Shown here: positions 5,703 through 12,400 of the stretch, piece after piece
Numbering within the stretch: position 1 is the first letter of the stretch
How the letters are laid out: each line of letters begins with the position of its first letter
NCBI GenBank assembly: GCA_002404345.1
Contig: DHJN01000222.1
Span: 2,592 to 19,023, forward strand
Length of the DNA: 16,432 bases
Origin: Actinobacteria bacterium UBA4719
GTDB taxonomy: Bacteria; Actinomycetota; Actinomycetes; Actinomycetales; Dermatophilaceae
Direction of reading: 5' to 3'
Notes under the pieces: model-generated
Database searches by the model: none
What the model was told of the DNA's origin: nothing
What the model saw: the letters and a program-made list of their open reading frames with translations, nothing else
Translations under genes and position numbers: made by a program

Positions 5703-8309
5703 GTGTCCCGAGCAAAACTGGCCCGTCGTATCTCCGTGTCCGCCGTCGTTCTGATCGTCATTGCCATCGTGGTTGCCACGGTCGTCGGCGTCAGCCTCGT
5801 CCAGCGGTCCTTCCCACAGACCGATGGCCAGCTCACCGTCTCAGGTCTGACCGCGAAGGTCACGGTGCAGCGCGACGACCGTGGCGTCCCCCAGATCTAC
5901 GCCGACAACTCACAGGATCTTTTTCGCGCCCAGGGTTACGTGGCTGCGCAGGATCGGTTCTTCGAGATGGACGTACGCCGGCACGTGACCGCCGGTCGAC
6001 TCTCCGAGATGGTCGGCCAGCGCGCAGTCAACGCAGATCGCCTGATCCGGACCATGGGCTGGCGCCGTGTGGCCGAGGCCGAGCTGCCGACGTTGGCGGC
6101 CTCGACCCGGCAGTACCTCCAGGCCTACGCCGACGGGGTCAACGCCTACATCGACCAGGCCGGTACACCCAGCAAGATGGGCCTGGAGTACTCGGTGCTC
6201 GGGCAGGAGTTCCCCGACTACCGCGTCGAGCCCTGGTCGCCGGCGGACTCGCTGGCCTGGCTCAAGGCCATGGCCTGGGACCTGCGTGGCGACTACGACA
6301 ACGAGCTCACCCGCGCCCGGCTTTCTGGGGTTGTCACCCCTGCCCGTCTTGCGCAGCTGTTCCCGCCCTACCCGATCGACTCCCACCACCCGATCCTCTC
6401 GGCGCAGGACTGGCGGCCACCCGTCGCCGGCTCGACCCAGAGCGCAGCCTCGCCGATCCGGGCAACTGCGAATGCCTTGGCCGCCCCGGCAGTCCTGGCT
6501 GCCAAGCCGGCTCGCAGCGCGTATGTCGAGGTGGCCGAGGTGCTCGACCAGCTGCCGGTGATGATCGGCCGGGGCGATGCCACGGGGTCCAACTCGTGGG
6601 TGGTGGGTCCGCGGCGCTCCTCGACGGGAAAACCGTTGCTGGCCAACGATCCTCACCTCAGTGTCGGCATCCCCGGCATCTGGTACCAAACCGGTCTGCA
6701 CTGCCGTAGCGTCTCGGCGGCCTGCCCCTTTGACGTCACCGGCTTCTCCTTCGCCGGTCTGCCCGGCATCGTGATCGGGCACAACCAGAACATCGCGTGG
6801 GGCTTGACCAATCTTCCTGCTGACGCCAGCGACTTCTACCTCGAGCAGGTTCGGGCAGGCTCCTACCGACGCGGCAAGAGGTATCTGCGGCTGAGACAAC
6901 ACGCCGAGACCATCAAGGTCGCCGGGGGTCAGGACGTCACCATCACCGTCCGTGAGACGATTCACGGCCCGATCCTTTCGGACGTGCTCCCGGCTGTCGC
7001 CCAGGCGGGCAGGTCCGCTCCGGTCCAGGGCAAGGCCGAGATCACCTCATATGACGTGTCCCTGGCCTGGACAGGTTTGTTGCCCGGGCACACCGCGGAC
7101 GCCATCTTCGAGCTCAACACCGCCCGGGACTTCGCCCAGTTCCGTGACGCCGCGAAGGACTTCGCGGTCCCGTCGCAGAGCCTCCTGTACGCCGACACCA
7201 AGGGCCACATCGGCTACCAGGCACCCGGCCAGGTGCCCATCCGGGTGACCTCGACCAAGGGGGCGCCGCCGGGCTACTGGCCGGCGCCGGGCTGGGATCC
7301 GCGGTACGACTGGAAGGGGTTCGTGCCGTTCGGGCAGATGCCCACGTCATACGACCCTCCCGAGGGTTACCTCGTGGCTGCCAACCAGGCCGTGACGGCC
7401 AGGCAGAGCCCGTTCCTGACCACCGAGTGGGACTATGGCTATCGCAGTGAACGCATCCGCACCCTGATCACTGCGACGCCCAAGGTCACTCCGGCGCGGA
7501 TGTCCCAGATCCAGGGCGACACCCGGAACGCTTTTGCGCCCGAACTGGTCAAGGCGCTGCTGGCGGTCAAGCTCGACCACGACCCGTTCACCCGCCAGGG
7601 TCAGAGCCTGCTGCGCGGATGGGACTACACCCAGCCCAGTGGCCGGTCACGGTCGGGTGCCGCCGCGGCCTTCTACAACGCGGTGTGGAGCAACACCCTG
7701 GAGCTGACCTTCAACGACGAGCTCGGTGACATGAAAGCCGATGGCAGCTCGCAGTGGATGCAGGCTCTCTCCCGGCTGCTGGCTTCGCCGCGTGATGCGT
7801 GGTGGGACAACAAGCTGACGCCCGGGGTGATCGAGAGTCGTGACGAGATCCTGCGCCAGGCCCTTGTCAAGGCGCGGATGGACCTGACTGAGAAGCTGGG
7901 CAAAGACCCTGTCACGTGGCAGTGGGGTCGCCTGCACCAGCTCACATTCGAGCACAAGGTCCTCGGGGGTGACTCCCTGCCGGGTCCGGTCCGGATGCTG
8001 TTCAACCGGGGCCCGTTTCAGCTGCCGGGCGGTTCCTCCGTCGTCGACGCCAACGGCTGGAACACCGGCAAGGACTACCGGGTCGACTCGGCTCCGTCGA
8101 TGCGGATGGTCGTGGACCTGGGCGATCTCGACGCGTCCCGCTGGGTCAACCAGTCGGGTAACTCCGGCCACCCCTACGACGATCACTACATCGACCAGGC
8201 CGATTCCTGGGCCACAAACGAGACCTATCCATGGCCGTTCACCGAGAAGGCGGTCCGTGGCGGCGGTGGTGACCAGCTGACGTTGTTGCCTGACGCGTCC
8301 GGCAACTGA
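5703..8309 (+). CDS. Penicillin acylase family protein (Ntn hydrolase, S45), membrane-anchored
   Basis: This is an 868-residue precursor with an N-terminal membrane helix (about residues 11-32, signal or anchor) and the two-part penicillin-amidase layout. The alpha part starts with VTVQRDDRGVPQIYADNSQDLFRAQGYVAAQDRFFEMD. A variable linker ends at GDATG, and the beta part begins SNSWVVGPRRSS. Ser296 (codon 6588-6590), directly after that Gly, is the expected autocatalytic cleavage point and N-terminal nucleophile. Next are GKPLLANDPHLSVGIPGIWYQ and GLPGIVIGHNQNIAWGLTN, both family hallmarks. Substrates of actinobacterial members include beta-lactam side chains, N-acyl-homoserine lactones and lipopeptides; which applies here is unknown. 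It probably acts outside the membrane after self-cleavage. The start is GTG and the gene is monocistronic, ending 8 bp from the convergent 5-FCL gene. Confidence 0.92.
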   Translation: MSRAKLARRISVSAVVLIVIAIVVATVVGVSLVQRSFPQTDGQLTVSGLTAKVTVQRDDRGVPQIYADNSQDLFRAQGYVAAQDRFFEMDVRRHVTAGRLSEMVGQRAVNADRLIRTMGWRRVAEAELPTLAASTRQYLQAYADGVNAYIDQAGTPSKMGLEYSVLGQEFPDYRVEPWSPADSLAWLKAMAWDLRGDYDNELTRARLSGVVTPARLAQLFPPYPIDSHHPILSAQDWRPPVAGSTQSAASPIRATANALAAPAVLAAKPARSAYVEVAEVLDQLPVMIGRGDATGSNSWVVGPRRSSTGKPLLANDPHLSVGIPGIWYQTGLHCRSVSAACPFDVTGFSFAGLPGIVIGHNQNIAWGLTNLPADASDFYLEQVRAGSYRRGKRYLRLRQHAETIKVAGGQDVTITVRETIHGPILSDVLPAVAQAGRSAPVQGKAEITSYDVSLAWTGLLPGHTADAIFELNTARDFAQFRDAAKDFAVPSQSLLYADTKGHIGYQAPGQVPIRVTSTKGAPPGYWPAPGWDPRYDWKGFVPFGQMPTSYDPPEGYLVAANQAVTARQSPFLTTEWDYGYRSERIRTLITATPKVTPARMSQIQGDTRNAFAPELVKALLAVKLDHDPFTRQGQSLLRGWDYTQPSGRSRSGAAAAFYNAVWSNTLELTFNDELGDMKADGSSQWMQALSRLLASPRDAWWDNKLTPGVIESRDEILRQALVKARMDLTEKLGKDPVTWQWGRLHQLTFEHKVLGGDSLPGPVRMLFNRGPFQLPGGSSVVDANGWNTGKDYRVDSAPSMRMVVDLGDLDASRWVNQSGNSGHPYDDHYIDQADSWATNETYPWPFTEKAVRGGGGDQLTLLPDASGN

Positions 8310-8317
8310 CCCGTGCA

Positions 8318-8920
8318 CTAGCGCGGATCCGGGATCGGCGACAGGCCGGTTCCGGGGGTGATGACGGCGTGCACGCGCACGTCGTGAGCGTCGCAGGGCA
8401 GCGGCCACACGGCATACTCCTCGTCGTTGACGATCGCCACGAGGACCGCATCCGGGCGCCGACGTGCCAGCGCCCGGTCGTAGCTGCCGCCACCTTGTCC
8501 GAGCCGGGTGCCGGCGTGGTCGACCGCGAGCGCCGGCGTCAGGATCAGCTGGGCGGCGGCGATCGCCTCGAGCCCAAGCCCGGGTCCCTGCGTGCCGTCG
8601 GCCCGCAGCTCGTGCCAGTCCAGCTCCCGATCGGGCCGCATCTCGGGCACGATCACCGGTAGGCCGCGCGCATGCAACATCTCGGCCACAGCCTCCGTGG
8701 GCGGCTCGGTGGGCAGTGAGCGATAGATCGCCACGCAGGGCTGCCCTGAGTATTTGTCCAGCAACGCGTATGTGTCCAGCAACGCGCTGGCAGTGGCCGC
8801 GATGGCGGCGGCGTCGGCGCCTCGATCCCGTTCCGGGGCACGGGCTCGGCGCTGCGCCCGGAGCTGGCGCCGCAGCGTCTGCTTGTCTGGTGGGACGGCT
8901 GGTTCGACCCCTTGGCTCAT
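8318..8920 (-). CDS. 5-formyltetrahydrofolate cyclo-ligase
   Basis: This 200-residue cytosolic enzyme converts 5-formyl-THF to 5,10-methenyl-THF with ATP, returning a storage or inhibitory folate to the one-carbon pool. It carries DKQTLRRQLRAQRRA at the N-terminus, then VAIYRSLPTEPPT, a central PGLGLEAIAAAQLILTPALAVD, and the nucleotide-binding GTRLGQGGGSYDRAL. All are typical, and the length is normal. The frame stays open to 9034, but the ATG at 8918-8920 gives the usual N-terminus and has GACAAT six bases upstream, fitting a leaderless mRNA. A small tandem, LLDTYALLDKYSG, reflects a duplicated GTCCAGCAACGCG-type segment near 8757-8789. It is divergent from the flavohemoglobin gene. In mycobacteria this gene neighbours the Ruc-type gene; here an antiporter and an acylase lie between. 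Confidence 0.93.
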   Translation of the reverse strand: MSQGVEPAVPPDKQTLRRQLRAQRRARAPERDRGADAAAIAATASALLDTYALLDKYSGQPCVAIYRSLPTEPPTEAVAEMLHARGLPVIVPEMRPDRELDWHELRADGTQGPGLGLEAIAAAQLILTPALAVDHAGTRLGQGGGSYDRALARRRPDAVLVAIVNDEEYAVWPLPCDAHDVRVHAVITPGTGLSPIPDPR

Positions 8921-8926
8921 TCCGGG

Positions 8927-8932
8927 ATTGTC
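8927..8932 (-). promoter_or_regulatory. Leaderless-type -10 of the 5-FCL gene
   Basis: GACAAT on the - strand lies six bases before the ATG at 8920. There is no SD. The first base departs from TANNNT, so the element is weaker than those of mtnP and galU. Confidence 0.4.
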
Positions 8933-8934
8933 CA

Positions 8935-8960
8935 CCCTCGCGCTCTGGCGCTGGCGAGGG
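8935..8960. promoter_or_regulatory. Inverted repeat between the divergent 5-FCL and flavohemoglobin genes
   Basis: CCCTCGC (8935-8941) and GCGAGGG (8954-8960) are perfect 7-base arms around 12 bases. The element sits between the two outward-facing -10 candidates (GACAAT at 8932-8927 and TAGGGT at 8964-8969), so a protein bound here could control either gene. It does not look like an NsrR site. Confidence 0.4.
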
Positions 8961-8963
8961 AGG

Positions 8964-9016
8964 TAGGGTGCGGCAACGGGGCCTGGACCGGAAGCAGCCC
9001 CTCGACCATCCTGGAG
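8964..9016 (+). promoter_or_regulatory. Candidate -10 and SD of the flavohemoglobin gene
   Basis: TAGGGT (8964-8969) predicts a start near 8976 and a leader of about 48 nt. TGGAG (9012-9016) lies seven bases before the GTG at 9024, so this gene is leadered, unlike its divergent neighbour. No convincing -35 is visible. Confidence 0.45.
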
Positions 9017-9023
9017 CCCCACA

Positions 9024-10274
9024 GTGTCGATCACGCCAACGGTCAGACCTCAGTCACTTCTATCTCCCGAGTCGGAGGCCGTGGTGAAGGCGACCGCGGC
9101 AGTCGTCGCAGCGCATGCCGAGGAGATCACCTCCTGCTTCTACCCCCGGATGTTCGCCGCGCACCCGGAGCTGCTGCGGGTGTTCAACCAGGGCAACCAG
9201 GCCACCGGAGAGCAGAGCCGGGCGCTCGCGGCCTCGGTCGTGGCCTACGCGGTGCAGCTGATCGATCCCGATGCCCCGCCCTTTCACCATGTGATGCAGC
9301 GGATCGCGTTCAAGCACGTCTCGCTCGGGATCCGCCCGGAGCAGTACACGATCGTCGGACACCACCTGCTGGCCGCGGTCGGGGAGGTGCTCGGCGACGC
9401 CGTCACCCCCGAGATCGCCAACGCCTGGAACGAGGTCTACTGGCTGTTCGCCACACAGCTGATCGCCGAGGAGGCCCGGCTGTTCCAGCAGGCCGGCGTC
9501 GACCCGGCACGCCCGCTGCGCCCGTACCTCGTGGTCCGGCGCATCGAGGAGACCGATGACGTCGTGTCTCTCGTGCTCGAACCCGCGGATGGCGCAGAGC
9601 TGCCGGAGATCGCCCCGGGACAGTATGTCTCGGTGTTCGTCGACCTTCCGGACGGTAGCCGGCAGCCCCGGCAGTACACCGTCTCGTCCACGGCGCTGGG
9701 GACTCGGCTGCAGATCACGGTCCGTCGGGTGAAGGGCACGAACGGCGCTCCGGATGGTCAGGTCTCGTCATTCCTGCACGACCAGGTCATAGTCGGCTCG
9801 ATTCTGGAGGTCAGCGCCCCGGCCGGCGACTTCGTCGTCCAATCCTCAGATGCCCCTCTCCTGCTGGCCACCGCGGGCGCCGGGATCACCACGGTGCTGC
9901 CGATCGTGGAGCTCATCGCCCGGACCCAGCCTCAGCGCAAGGTCATCGTCGCCCACGCCGACCGGACTGCGCAGGACCATGCGTTGCGCGACACGGTCCT
10001 TCATGTGGGACGGCTGATCGACGACTTCACCGCCTACACCTGGTACGAGACCGTGGACGAGACAGACCACCGTTCGAAACAGGGCCTCATGGACCTGTCC
10101 GAGGTGCCGCTGCCCGACGACCTGCAGGTTTTCACCTGCGGGCCGCTGCCATTCATGCGCCACCTTCGGTCGACCCTGCTGGCGCGCGGCGTGCCGGCGT
10201 CCCAGATCCGGTACGAGGTGTTCGGTCCGGACTTGTGGGCGGACCACGCGCCGTCGGAACCGGAGACCGTTTGA
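9024..10274 (+). CDS. hmp: Flavohemoglobin (nitric oxide dioxygenase)
   Basis: This 416-residue cytosolic protein oxidises nitric oxide to nitrate with O2 and NAD(P)H. The globin domain (about 1-150) has Tyr40 in CFYPRMF (B10), Gln59 in NQGNQ (E7), the proximal haem ligand His98 in RIAFKHVSLGI, and Tyr108 plus EEARLF near residue 150, the residues that polarise the haem ligand. The reductase part follows: the FAD-binding RQYTVSS near residue 217, an NAD-binding LLLATAGAGITTVLPIVEL near 276-294, and FTCGPLPFMRHL near 370. All three domains are intact and the length is standard (E. coli Hmp is 396). The start is GTG with TGGAG seven bases upstream. Nitrosative-stress induction is expected from the family, but no known operator was recognised. 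Confidence 0.95.
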   Translation: MSITPTVRPQSLLSPESEAVVKATAAVVAAHAEEITSCFYPRMFAAHPELLRVFNQGNQATGEQSRALAASVVAYAVQLIDPDAPPFHHVMQRIAFKHVSLGIRPEQYTIVGHHLLAAVGEVLGDAVTPEIANAWNEVYWLFATQLIAEEARLFQQAGVDPARPLRPYLVVRRIEETDDVVSLVLEPADGAELPEIAPGQYVSVFVDLPDGSRQPRQYTVSSTALGTRLQITVRRVKGTNGAPDGQVSSFLHDQVIVGSILEVSAPAGDFVVQSSDAPLLLATAGAGITTVLPIVELIARTQPQRKVIVAHADRTAQDHALRDTVLHVGRLIDDFTAYTWYETVDETDHRSKQGLMDLSEVPLPDDLQVFTCGPLPFMRHLRSTLLARGVPASQIRYEVFGPDLWADHAPSEPETV

Positions 10275-10284
10275 GCTGAGGCAG

Positions 10285-10311
10285 CCGGGGCGCGCTATCG
10301 CTGCGCCCCGG
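10285..10311. terminator. Symmetric GC hairpin between hmp and ctaA, overlapping the ctaA stop
   Basis: CCGGGGCGC (10285-10293) and GCGCCCCGG (10303-10311) form a perfect 9-bp stem around a 9-nt loop. The hairpin starts 11 bases after the hmp stop and includes the ctaA stop (TAG, 10297-10295), so the last ctaA codons are part of the stem. No U-tract follows on either side. A bidirectional terminator is likely. Confidence 0.65.
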
Positions 10312-11320
10312 TGGATGCCGCCGGCTGCGCCTGAGTCGGCCGGTCGGCCCCTGGACCCTCCACCGGAACCTTCACATGGCGGTCCGCGTCCGCGCCGGTG
10401 AGCCAGCCCAGAGCCCCCAGCGCCATCGAGATGGCGAGCACGGCGGCGGCACCGGCCAGGTGCAGGTCCTGCAGGTCCTGCGGGGCAGACAGCAGCGCGC
10501 TGAACACGCCGAGGGTGGCGGTGGTCAGGACCACAGCGGCGAGGGTTGCGGCCAACCCGCGGGCGCCCGGTATGACGGACCAGCGCCGCCATGCGTGAAT
10601 CGCGAAGGTGATCAGTGCTGCCCCTGCCAGCACGGCGATGCCACGGTGGAGCAGGTGCAACCAGACCAGCGCGCCGGGCTGTTCCGGCGGGCACAGCGGG
10701 AAGCTTGCGCACGCCTGTTCGGCCCCGGCGTTGACCACCAGCGACCCGGTGACGAACAGCACGCCTGCTGAGCCGATGGCCACCCACCCCACTGGTCCAA
10801 GCCTGCGGACTGGGTTGGCTCGCTGGGGGACAGGGGTCGCGCGCGCAGGCACCAGGCTGCAGACCGCGGTGACCGTGGCACCGCCGAGCATGGCCACGCC
10901 GGCGATCAGGTGCGCAGCGACCGTGGGCGCGGCGTTGCCGGCGATCACCGTCAGGGCGCCGAGCGCGATCTGCACCACGATGACCCCGACCGTAAAGAGC
11001 GCCGGGCGGACCGCCGCCGCTCGGTTCTGGGTCCGGGCCCGCAGGGCGAGCAGCGCGGTGGCGAGCGCCAGGATCGTGACCACCGCGGCGAGGTAGCGGT
11101 GGGTCTGCTCCATCAGGGCGTGAAACTCGAAGATCGGTCCGACCTGGCCGCTACACAGCGGCCAGTCCGGGCATCCCATTCCCGAGTCGCTGACCCGGAC
11201 GTGACTGCCGAAGATGATCAGGGCATAGGCCGCTACCGCGGTGCCGATGGCCACACCAGGCAACCACCTGCTCGATCGGCGCAGTGGGTGGTTGACTTTG
11301 CTTGCCACGGTGCTGTCCAC
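10295..11320 (-). CDS. ctaA: Heme A synthase (CtaA / COX15 family)
   Basis: This 341-residue membrane protein oxidises the C8 methyl of heme O to a formyl group, giving heme A for aa3-type cytochrome oxidase. About eight hydrophobic helices are visible in two similar halves. Expected motifs are present: GSHVRVSDSGMGCPDWPLC with Cys50 and Cys56 (the outward cysteine pair of CtaA types), EQTHRYLAAV (His74), AHLIAGVAML, then ACASFPLCPPE (second cysteine pair), LLHRGIAVLAG and LHLAGAAAVL with haem-ligand histidines. A polar tail of about 30 residues follows the last helix. The frame is open far upstream, but the GTG at 11318-11320 gives the normal N-terminus and has TAGCCT seven bases before it (leaderless type). 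A second GTG at 11308 is possible. The gene is divergent from galU across 99 bp. Confidence 0.92.
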   Translation of the reverse strand: MDSTVASKVNHPLRRSSRWLPGVAIGTAVAAYALIIFGSHVRVSDSGMGCPDWPLCSGQVGPIFEFHALMEQTHRYLAAVVTILALATALLALRARTQNRAAAVRPALFTVGVIVVQIALGALTVIAGNAAPTVAAHLIAGVAMLGGATVTAVCSLVPARATPVPQRANPVRRLGPVGWVAIGSAGVLFVTGSLVVNAGAEQACASFPLCPPEQPGALVWLHLLHRGIAVLAGAALITFAIHAWRRWSVIPGARGLAATLAAVVLTTATLGVFSALLSAPQDLQDLHLAGAAAVLAISMALGALGWLTGADADRHVKVPVEGPGADRPTQAQPAASTGAQR

Positions 11321-11327
11321 GGTGCGA

Positions 11328-11333
11328 AGGCTA
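11328..11333 (-). promoter_or_regulatory. Leaderless-type -10 of ctaA
   Basis: TAGCCT (- strand, 11333-11328) lies seven bases before the GTG at 11320. There is no SD upstream of that GTG. Confidence 0.4.
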
Positions 11334-11407
11334 CGCCGACCTCCGAAGGCCCGCGTGGGGGTGGCGACGAACAGCGGCAGGTCTCCCAAGCCGAGCGCCT
11401 GTCCGAC

Positions 11408-11413
11408 TACTGT
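11408..11413 (+). promoter_or_regulatory. Leaderless-type -10 of the galU operon
   Basis: TACTGT is followed by CGGAGC and the ATG at 11420. The GGAG in between sits one base before the ATG, too close to act as an SD, so a start at or next to the ATG is favoured. It would drive the whole galU-moeA-moaC-mog-acetyltransferase operon. No clear -35 is visible. Confidence 0.5.
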
Positions 11414-11419
11414 CGGAGC

Positions 11420-12400
11420 ATGACCTCGACCCAGCAGCTCGCCCAGTCTAAGCCGGCATCCCTGCCTGTAGCCGGCACCGTCACCAAGGCCGTGATTCCC
11501 GCCGCCGGGATGGGCACCCGCTTCCTGCCTGCGACCAAGGCGACCCCCAAGGAGATGCTGCCGGTCGTCGACAAGCCGGCCATCCAGTACGTCGTGGAGG
11601 AGGCCACCCGAGCCGGACTGCGTGATGTCCTCATGGTGACCGGACGCAACAAGGCCGCGCTCGAGGACCACTTTGACCGTCACTGGGAGCTCGAGAAGGC
11701 GCTGGAGGCCAAGGGCGACGAGCTGCGTCTCGCGCGCGTGCGCAAGTCCAGCGACCTGGGCAACATCCACTATGTGCGGCAGGGTGAGCCGCTGGGCCTC
11801 GGGCATGCGGTCCTGTGCGCCGCGGACCACGTGGGCAACAACCCCTTCGCAGTGCTGCTCGGCGACGACCTGATCGACGCCCGCGACCACCTGCTCGAGG
11901 CGATGATCGCGGTGCGCACGGCCAAGGGTGGCAGTGTGATCGCCCTGATGGAGGTGCCGCTGGAGTCCGTTCATCTCTACGGGTGCGCCTCAGTCGACAC
12001 CGATTCGCGCGATGACGGTGACGGATCCGTGGTTCGCGTCACGGGGCTGGTCGAGAAGCCCGATCCCGCTGATGCCCCCAGCAACCTGGCCGTCATCGGG
12101 CGTTACGTGCTCGACCCGTCGATATTCGAGACCTTGGCCAAGACCCCGCCCGGTCGTGGCAACGAGATCCAGCTGACCGATGCGTTGCAGGTGCACGCCG
12201 CGTCGTCGGCTCCGGGAGGAGGCGTGCACGGCGTGATCTTCCGCGGACGTCGTTATGACACCGGCGACCGGCTCGACTACCTCAAAGCCGTGGTCCGGCT
12301 GGCCGTCGACCATCGAGAGCTCGGCTCGGACTTCTCGTCGTGGCTCACGGGTTTCGTGGACGAAAGGAACTCTGCAGCACTGGACTCTGCAACACCGTGA
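11420..12400 (+). CDS. galU: UTP-glucose-1-phosphate uridylyltransferase
   Basis: This 326-residue cytosolic enzyme makes UDP-glucose from UTP and glucose-1-phosphate for cell-wall polymers, glycolipids and trehalose or glycogen routes. The nucleotidyltransferase signature VIPAAGMGTRFLPATKATPKEMLPV spans residues 25-49. Next come DKPAIQYVVEEA, ALEDHFDR, GEPLGLGHAVLCA, FAVLLGDDLID with the metal-binding Asp, VTGLVEKP, GRYVLDPSIFE and GNEIQLTDAL. The length is normal for bacterial GalU. The frame continues open upstream, but the ATG at 11420 sits just after the ctaA divergent region and is followed by a short non-conserved arm. It is the first gene of the operon; its stop overlaps the moeA GTG by four bases. 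Confidence 0.94.
   Translation: MTSTQQLAQSKPASLPVAGTVTKAVIPAAGMGTRFLPATKATPKEMLPVVDKPAIQYVVEEATRAGLRDVLMVTGRNKAALEDHFDRHWELEKALEAKGDELRLARVRKSSDLGNIHYVRQGEPLGLGHAVLCAADHVGNNPFAVLLGDDLIDARDHLLEAMIAVRTAKGGSVIALMEVPLESVHLYGCASVDTDSRDDGDGSVVRVTGLVEKPDPADAPSNLAVIGRYVLDPSIFETLAKTPPGRGNEIQLTDALQVHAASSAPGGGVHGVIFRGRRYDTGDRLDYLKAVVRLAVDHRELGSDFSSWLTGFVDERNSAALDSATP

Noticed and set aside
8935..8960. NsrR operator upstream of hmp
   Set aside because: The dyad is GC-rich and does not resemble the AT-rich sites known for NsrR. It is kept only as an unassigned dyad.
11414..11419. GGAG as Shine-Dalgarno of galU
   Set aside because: It ends one base before the ATG, too close to position a ribosome. The TACTGT at six bases before the ATG favours a leaderless start.
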